From Porodaedalea pini (lineage: Eukaryota > Basidiomycota > Agaricomycetes > Hymenochaetales > Hymenochaetaceae): 64,000 nucleotides of DNA. The stretch covers positions 186,001-250,000 of the forward strand of contig NBAY01000002.1 of NCBI GenBank assembly GCA_002794775.1, written 5' to 3'. Under the pieces are notes generated by a model. It saw nothing but the letters and a program-made list of their open reading frames with translations. It was not told the origin of the DNA and did no database searches. Position 1 is the stretch's first letter; each line of letters begins with the position of its first letter. Shown here piece by piece: positions 57,687-64,000 of this stretch. A program made the position numbers and the translations under genes.

Positions 57687-60600
57687 TCAGCCCAGTGTTT
57701 CTATTAGGGAACGAGAAGCCTTACCCAGCGTGATCCGATCGCCCAGCGACAGCGCGATGCCCTGCGTCTTGCTCCGAATACGTACATGTCCCGTAATCGC
57801 GCCCGCGTCCGTCTTCTCGATGCTCAGATTCGCGAGCGCATCCTCACCGAACAGGCTGCGCGCGTAGAGGTTTGCGGAGAGGAAAGCGCAGTCACCTGAC
57901 ATTGCGCCTTCGGGCGTTAGACATGCCATGTTCGTTGAGCTCATGATGTGCTTCAAATATCCTTGCAGGTCACTGGTAAAAGTAAAAGAGACGAGCGTCA
58001 GCATTTCTTGCCTCGAGCAGCTGCAAAGATAGAGATGAGACGTACGTGATCGAAGTGGTGACATTGACACGGTTCTCCCACTCGAACTCGGTCCACATAC
58101 TACGGAACTGCGCCTCGTTGCAGTACGCCGGCTTGATGTAGTCCATGATATCGATATGAATGTCGTTCAGCACCACACATGACTCCGTGAGGCCCGCGCC
58201 CTCCCATAGGATGTTTCCAAATATTACGCCCGTCTCTGTTGACGATACCTGCACCGGAAGTCATCAATGATATGTTAATAAATGAATATGTACTGCAAGT
58301 AGCGCACCTTGATCGTCGCTTTGATACTGAGGAAGCTATGAGGAGCAAGCGTGTGTACTGTTGGCCGCTCGACGAGCTTGAGATCACCAAGCGTTGCAAA
58401 GTCCAAGCAAAGGTTTTGTAATGTATCCGAAGTCTGGTTGACCAGCAGCACATCTGTTCAAATAAAAAATAACGATCAAATAATCTGTCCATCCTTGTAG
58501 AAGGTAGTCCTTACCGAGTAGAATGTCGAAACCAGCCACTTTGACGTACGCCTCAGCATACACTGCATCTGAGAAACCTTTTATATTTGTGAGTTAAAAA
58601 CGTCTGAGTAAGAGCGATTAAGGGCAAAGTACCAGTCAGCTGCGAGATCCTGCTCAAGCTCGAGATAAAGTCCTCTTGAACCTCAGTCGCTCCGGTAGCA
58701 CGTCCAACGTCCTCATCGTACTGCAGTAGAAAAGTCGGCAACTTGCAATTACATATTGCCAAAGTTTCATCTGCACTTACATCAATACCATCATCTGCTG
58801 CCTTCTTAGAGAATTGTCGGAAGGTGAGCAGGTCGTCCACCTGCACGACATTCGCTTTCGTCTCCTTCTCCTTCTTCTCCGCAGCCTTTTTCTATATCAC
58901 AAAATCCGCCTCTTAGCACGCTCAGACAAATTGATCAGAGATCACTCAGACGCACCTCCTGCGCATTGATCATCTTGCTGTATGCAGCCTTCGTATCCTT
59001 AAGGAAGACCTCTTCGGCAGCGTCCTTGATCTTCAACTCACTAAGTGTCTGTAGACAGTTCATAATGCGCTCCTGAGAGTCCTCGTCGATTGGAATCGTC
59101 ACGAACTTGGATTGGCCAACGCGGATGACAGAAGTCATTATCAGCATGGCCTAATAAAAGCGGCGAATGAGCGACTGAGGCGAATGAAGAACGAGAAGCA
59201 AAGTCACTTCAGCACGTAGCGTGTTTGAGGCCTGAACGTCAGACGAGGTTTCCGAGAAGCGTAGTACGAGTTTTGCGAGGGTCGACGCAAGTACAGATCC
59301 GGTGTAAAAATCGCCCTGGAGAATGAGTGCTAAAAGACAACAGAGGCTAAGCTAAGTCCTTCAAAGCCATTATCAGCACACATACTTCGTAAAGGCGGCT
59401 TCGCGGCAGCCTTAATCGCTTCCAAGCGTGCCGTCGATGTGCTCGTGTATGCCGTCTCAGTCGCGTACGTCCCATCTGCCAGCACACGCGGTTTGCTCGC
59501 GCTACCCTTTGTTTCAAGCGCTTTCTCATCCTCCTCATCGCCGCCCGCCTCGTCGAGCAGACGCTGCTCGGACGCAAGTATTGGAATCTCGCCCAGCACG
59601 GCACGCAGAGCCTGGAATACAGCCTGGATTGCAGTAGGCTCTGCGCAATATTCACCGACGATCCACAGCGCGCCTCGGAAGACCTTGCCGGACTTAATGT
59701 CTGGGAATGTCTGCACGAGCTTCTCGGTGATCGTAGGCCGCAGGTCGGGGAATTTCTCGACCACCTCGCTATAGTGGGACTCAATATAATGCTACATGAT
59801 CGAAAAATTGGCGCATACCGGACGAAGGCGATGACGTCCACAGCAGCAGGGTTGTTTGACTCGCCCAGGAATTCCATGAGAGCATGCACGACGCTGGCAG
59901 CGACCTCCGAGAATTTGACCGCACAAACATGGATCGACTGAATCAAAAGCTGCCGGTACTCTGCAATCTATGACTGAAATGAATATGATAAGGCACAACA
60001 GAGCTTTGTAGACCCCTTACCTTTTCATAGTCCTCGGTCATCGTTCGCTGGAGCTGCTTCTTGAGGAAAAGCACGACCTCCTCAACATTTCTGCTCGTGA
60101 CCATAGCTAAGCTAATGCTGATCGCTTTCCGTCGCACCTCCAAGTCGGGACTGGAGATACTCTTAGTCGCAGGAACGAGAATGCAAATATAAAGGCATAC
60201 CTCGAGAGGACGCGGAGAATGTCCATCACAAGAGAATCAATGACATGCTCATGCTTTTGACGGAGCGTTTCGAGTCTGTCGAGAACAATGAGTTTCACAT
60301 TGTTGTCTGACTCCTTGACAGCCAGGTCGATGAAGCATGATGCAGCCGCTATAGCATTCTCAGTTTATACAATTAGTTGGTTAAAGCGCCTGGACCTAAC
60401 GTACCCTTCACAGCGGCGGGATTCTGCGTCAGACTCGTGAGCGTCGTAGCTGCCTCATATTTGACTGGATGAGACGAAGCCGTAAGCAGCTCAAAGATAC
60501 AACGAATATACCGCGGACGGTGCGCAGACTCATTCTTGCAGTCCAGTCGAATCACCTCAATGATGCTTAACTGGAGCTGTTCATCGAAGCCGGGGATCTG

Positions 60601-61433
60601 GTCATACACGCCGAGCACATACTCAACCGCGCGCGGCATCGCGCAGTTCGCAAGAAATACAAACGCGTTGCGCTTGCAGCTCGAGTCGCTCTCCGCCGCG
60701 AGGAACGTCTGAATGAGCTCCGGCGCGTCGGGGATAAGGTGCTCGAACGCGCGATAGATCGCGTACACCGCGAACACGGCATTCTTGCGCACGTATGAGT
60801 GCCGGTGCTCGAGGCAGGACCGGCATGAAGGGATGAGCGGCTCAAGCAGCTCCGCGTCCTTCGCGATCTTCTGCAGGAAGCGCAGAGTTGCACCGCGGAT
60901 GTACTCGTTCGGGTGTTGCTGCGCGAGGGCGCGGTAGATGTTAGGTACTTGCAAAAAAAGCAACATAGCTGTTATTCACTCACGAGATCGTTACGGATGG
61001 CGTTGCTGCAGGCGGTCGTATCAGTCGCGCACCATTCCCTGGATAAGTTCACGACATACCACACAAGGATCATCTCCTGCTTCAGCTTCCCATTCTCGTC
61101 GTACTTCGGACAGACCTCCCAGTAGAAATGCAGCAGCTTCTTCAGCTGCTTGTTCCGCGACGGCATCACATACTGGATAATAGGCATGATGAGCTGCGGC
61201 TGTAAGCATGCCAATCGTTCATTAGCTCTAGTCTTTTTTTTTCCGCGTACGGCAGTGTAGGCAAGACGCACCTGCGAGTTCCCATTAATCGTGGACACGA
61301 TGATCTTGCGCAGCGTGTCGATTTTAACCTCGTCCGAGCCCTTCTGGAGCGCCGAGCGCAGCTCCTGCATCGTCGGCGTCTCCGAGCTGTCTTCGAAGAC
61401 GACTGTATAGCATGTTGCGTCCGGGCTAGACAT
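57687..61433 (-). CDS. SEC26: Coatomer subunit beta (beta-COP, SEC26)
   Basis: About 12 exons from ATG 61433 to TGA 57689-57687. The N-terminus ([40 protein letters not shown]) and following HEAT-repeat adaptin region ([87 protein letters not shown]) are classic beta-COP. The C-terminal appendage ends [21 protein letters not shown]. The protein is part of the COPI coat that returns cargo from Golgi to ER and is essential in yeast. Length of roughly 900-950 residues fits the family. Intron borders are only approximated. No lesion seen. Confidence 0.93.
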
Positions 61434-61685
61434 AGTGTACGGACGTGACCGACGGAGAGCAGGGAGTTTCTAAAAGCAAGGCGCGTTCCGCGTACGCGCT
61501 GCCACGACGTCTGCCGGACTTTGCCGAGCATTCATAAATTCAAAGTATTCGGACTGGTATTTCATGAGTTGAACACATTGCCCCACGAAGCACGGTGGAT
61601 ATTGTAGCTTTATTATGGTCTTTGTTAGGGGGGAAATATACAAGAGATGTTGTACATGGTATTATTCGACGATCAAACATGGAAT

Positions 61686-62462
61686 TCATCCGTAAAGCGC
61701 TCCATCGAGAAGATACAGTACACCGTTGGCCGCCTGCACAGCCAGATAAATACAAGAGAAACAAAGACAGAAGAATTGTAGACATACCTCAGCCTTGCCT
61801 ACGATAGATATGTCACCATTAAGCACCACTTGTGCCCAGTCCGGCTTGTCAGATTCAGCCGCCTCAGACTTCGCACCGACAGAAATGATAATGCCCTCGA
61901 AGAGAGCTTCATACTTAGAAGACGGTGAGAGGCTGGAGATTTGTTTCTAAGAAGAAGTCAGCAAGTGCGTAAAAATGAAGAGAATGAAAACATACAGGTA
62001 CAATGTGGGCGCTAATCCATCGCTCAACGTTCTCCCGAGAACGCGATTCAAACTCCTCCTCAGAGATGATAACGCCATCATCCACAGGGACAGGTCCTTG
62101 GTGTCTAATGAGTGTTGTTAGGGGGCACCTTTAAAAAAGGACAGGCTTCGAAAAGCAGCTCACGGCTTGCGCGCCAGCGCCATGACTGCCTTGTTCGTCG
62201 GCGCAAACACAGTGATCCGTGCACCTTCCTGCTTCAACAGCTCCCCAACGTGTGTTTCGCGCGCATACGAATAGAATATCGACACCGAGGTCTGCACAGT
62301 GAGGATGTCAGAGAGCATGAGACCTGCGTCAGCCTTGAATTCCGAGCCCGAGTCCATTCCGATATGGCTCTGCTTGGTTTCCGTCGGGTCGAGAGTGTCG
62401 TGCACAATAGTGAAGCTTGCTAGGAAGGATGAGAGCTTTACTGCGAGGTTGCTGAGTAGCAT
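61686..62462 (-). CDS. Fasciclin (FAS1) domain protein
   Basis: Four exons from ATG 62462 to TGA 61688-61686. The FAS1 fold is shown by SIFYSYARETHVGELLKQEG, then the H1-like block ITVFAPTNKAVMAL, ENVERWISAHIVP, and the terminal block VVLNGDISIVGKAEAANGVLYLLDGALYG. The N-terminus is mildly hydrophobic (MLLSNLAVKLSSFLASF) but not a clear signal peptide, so secretion is uncertain. FAS1 proteins are often cell-surface adhesion or vacuolar proteins. It is short, about 200 residues with one domain. An upstream exon with a better signal could exist. Confidence 0.8.
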
Positions 62463-62939
62463 AGTGGAAGCACAGCTGCAACGAGGTGGACGTTATGACG
62501 AAAGGAGATGGTGATGCCACTGGCACGCGAGACTCCCTCTTCAAGCCAAAGTCAAACTCAATGCAAAATCATCATCTAAGAATTGACTTCGACGTGTAAA
62601 CGGCCGTTCAAGAAGATTACAAGACCCCGTCGAAACATCCTCAGGGGTTTTCATCATCCTTGGGTCTGCAAAGTCTCTCGAAACTTTTGATATGAAGCCG
62701 ATGCCTCACCCAAAAGGAAGATACTCCATCATTTCTCCGTTCTCCCAGTCATAAGCTCGCATTATTAATCGCTATCTGGTGTTTCCGTACCGCAGCCACC
62801 CTAGAACTCTTTCTTACAAAGCACCCGACCCGACGCGTCACCAACAGTGCATCGACGAGGAACTTCTACTATACAGTCCTGAGCCATCTCTCCCCAACTA
62901 CCCACTTCATTGGATTGAAAGTTAGCTCAATAATCTAAG
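62463..62939. other. Divergent intergenic region
   Basis: About 480 bp between the FAS1 gene and the second aldo-keto reductase, holding both promoters. No gene recognised. Confidence 0.5.
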
Positions 62940-64000
62940 ATGGAGTACGATCCAAAGGGAATGCCTTTTCGTCGCCTAGGCCCCAGCGGTCTCCGCGTAC
63001 CAGTCTTCTCTCTTGGAGGATGTAAGTACTACATCTCCCAGAGCGTTGTGTATAACAATCTTGATATCATCACAGGGCTTACTCTGGGTGGAACGGTCAA
63101 GGGAGATCCTGTCAAAGTGAGCATATCACTATTCCCATTTCATCGACACGAGTTCTAATGCTTTGTAGGATATCATCAAAGTGGCCTTTGAGAATGGCAT
63201 CAACATGTTCGACACTGCCGAAGGCTATGAGAACGGCAAGTCTGAAGAAGAAATGTACGTATCCCCTTCCTTTCCTGCTTGAGCTCATCCTCGAGAGAAA
63301 GGAGATAGATATCTAGCGATGCATTATAATTCTGATAATTTGTTAGGGGACGTGTAATCAAGGAACTCGGCCTCAAGCGCTCGGAATTGATCATCTCGAC
63401 AAAGATCTTTTTCTGGACAGAGGGCAAGGACCCCAACTACGGCGGTCTCTCGCGCAAGCAGTATGTACTCCTGATTTTCCTTTCTTATTCTACATTCGTA
63501 CAGCTTACAGACTTGATTCGCCGTCCCCAATAGTATCATCGAAGGAACGCGGGCTTCGCTTGCGCGCCTGCAGATGGACTACGTCGACGTCATCTTCGCC
63601 CACCGCCCGGACAGGACAGGTGCATACGCTCTATCCATCCGTTCTATTATATTATACACTTCTCAACACCGTACTTCTATTCTGTCCACAACAGTTCCCA
63701 TAGAAGAAACTGTCCGCGCGTTCAACTATGTTATCAATAAAGGCTGGGTACGTCCTAGTTTACCTGAGTCATTCAGTAGTAGAGACCTGGCGATTCGCTT
63801 AGGCATACTATTGGGCGACATCGGAATGGTCCGCACGCGAGATCGAAGAAGCCTATCATGTCGCGGACAAGCTCAACCTGATTCCGCCCATTGCAGAGCA
63901 GTGTCAACACAAGTGAATACTTTCAAGGTAGTTTGGCAAGGCGTGCCGACTGATGACATTCCATAGCATGTTTCACCGCGAGCGTCCGGAGGGCGAATAT
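62940..64000 (+). CDS. Aldo-keto reductase, Kv-beta type, copy 2 (3' truncated by window edge)
   Basis: Starts at ATG 62940, with the first exon 62940-63021 ending in the same place as in copy 1. Exons encode [100 protein letters not shown] and [11 protein letters not shown] at the window edge. The Asp, Tyr, Lys and His of the active site are present. It is a close paralogue of the gene at 54115-55929, in opposite orientation with three other genes between. The C-terminal cofactor-binding half is outside the window. Confidence 0.92.

Overview
The window is nuclear DNA of a filamentous fungus, most probably an Agaricomycete (mushroom-forming basidiomycete). The support is many short GT-AG introns of about 50-80 nt, a SNF1 kinase tail, a Ppo-type fatty acid oxygenase, an F-box gene, a fused siroheme-type methyltransferase and chromodomain Ty3/gypsy elements. 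I cannot name the species from sequence alone.

Left gene block (1-17623): the 3' end of SNF1/AMPK alpha; about 2 kb without a recognisable gene; a multi-exon Ppo-type linoleate dioxygenase/P450 gene; two tandem cupin paralogues; a broken F-box gene; a small heat shock protein with a heat shock element; a UVDE endonuclease; and a divergently placed MRH-domain type I membrane protein (Mrl1/Atg27-like).

Middle (17681-49859): about 32 kb of nested transposons. The outer layer is a Tad-like LINE (ORF1 with zinc knuckles, ORF2 with endonuclease, RT and RNase H), bounded by an 11-bp repeat. Element A (chromovirus, minus strand, 486-bp LTRs, target duplication ctttc) sits inside LINE ORF2. Elements B (minus, duplication tccac) and C (plus, duplication ccaaa), with 413-bp LTRs, sit inside A. 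A 29-bp-TIR, TA-flanked non-autonomous DNA transposon sits in the LINE 3' region, and element D (plus, duplication atact) sits inside that. All four LTR elements encode Gag with a CCHC knuckle and protease-RT-RNase H-integrase-chromodomain. They share an apparent Tf1-like self-priming arrangement and a GGGTTTT heptamer in the gag-pol overlap. They are damaged mainly by CpG to TpG/CpA changes.

Right gene block (49996-64000): mitochondrial complex I 49-kDa subunit; uroporphyrinogen-III methyltransferase (MET1-type); an aldo-keto reductase of the Kv-beta type; a NIF3-family protein; coatomer beta subunit; a FAS1-domain protein; and a second, edge-truncated aldo-keto reductase paralogue.

If the 11-bp repeat is the LINE target duplication, the MRH protein and complex I genes once faced each other across only about 180 bp, so the whole nest grew inside a shared divergent promoter.
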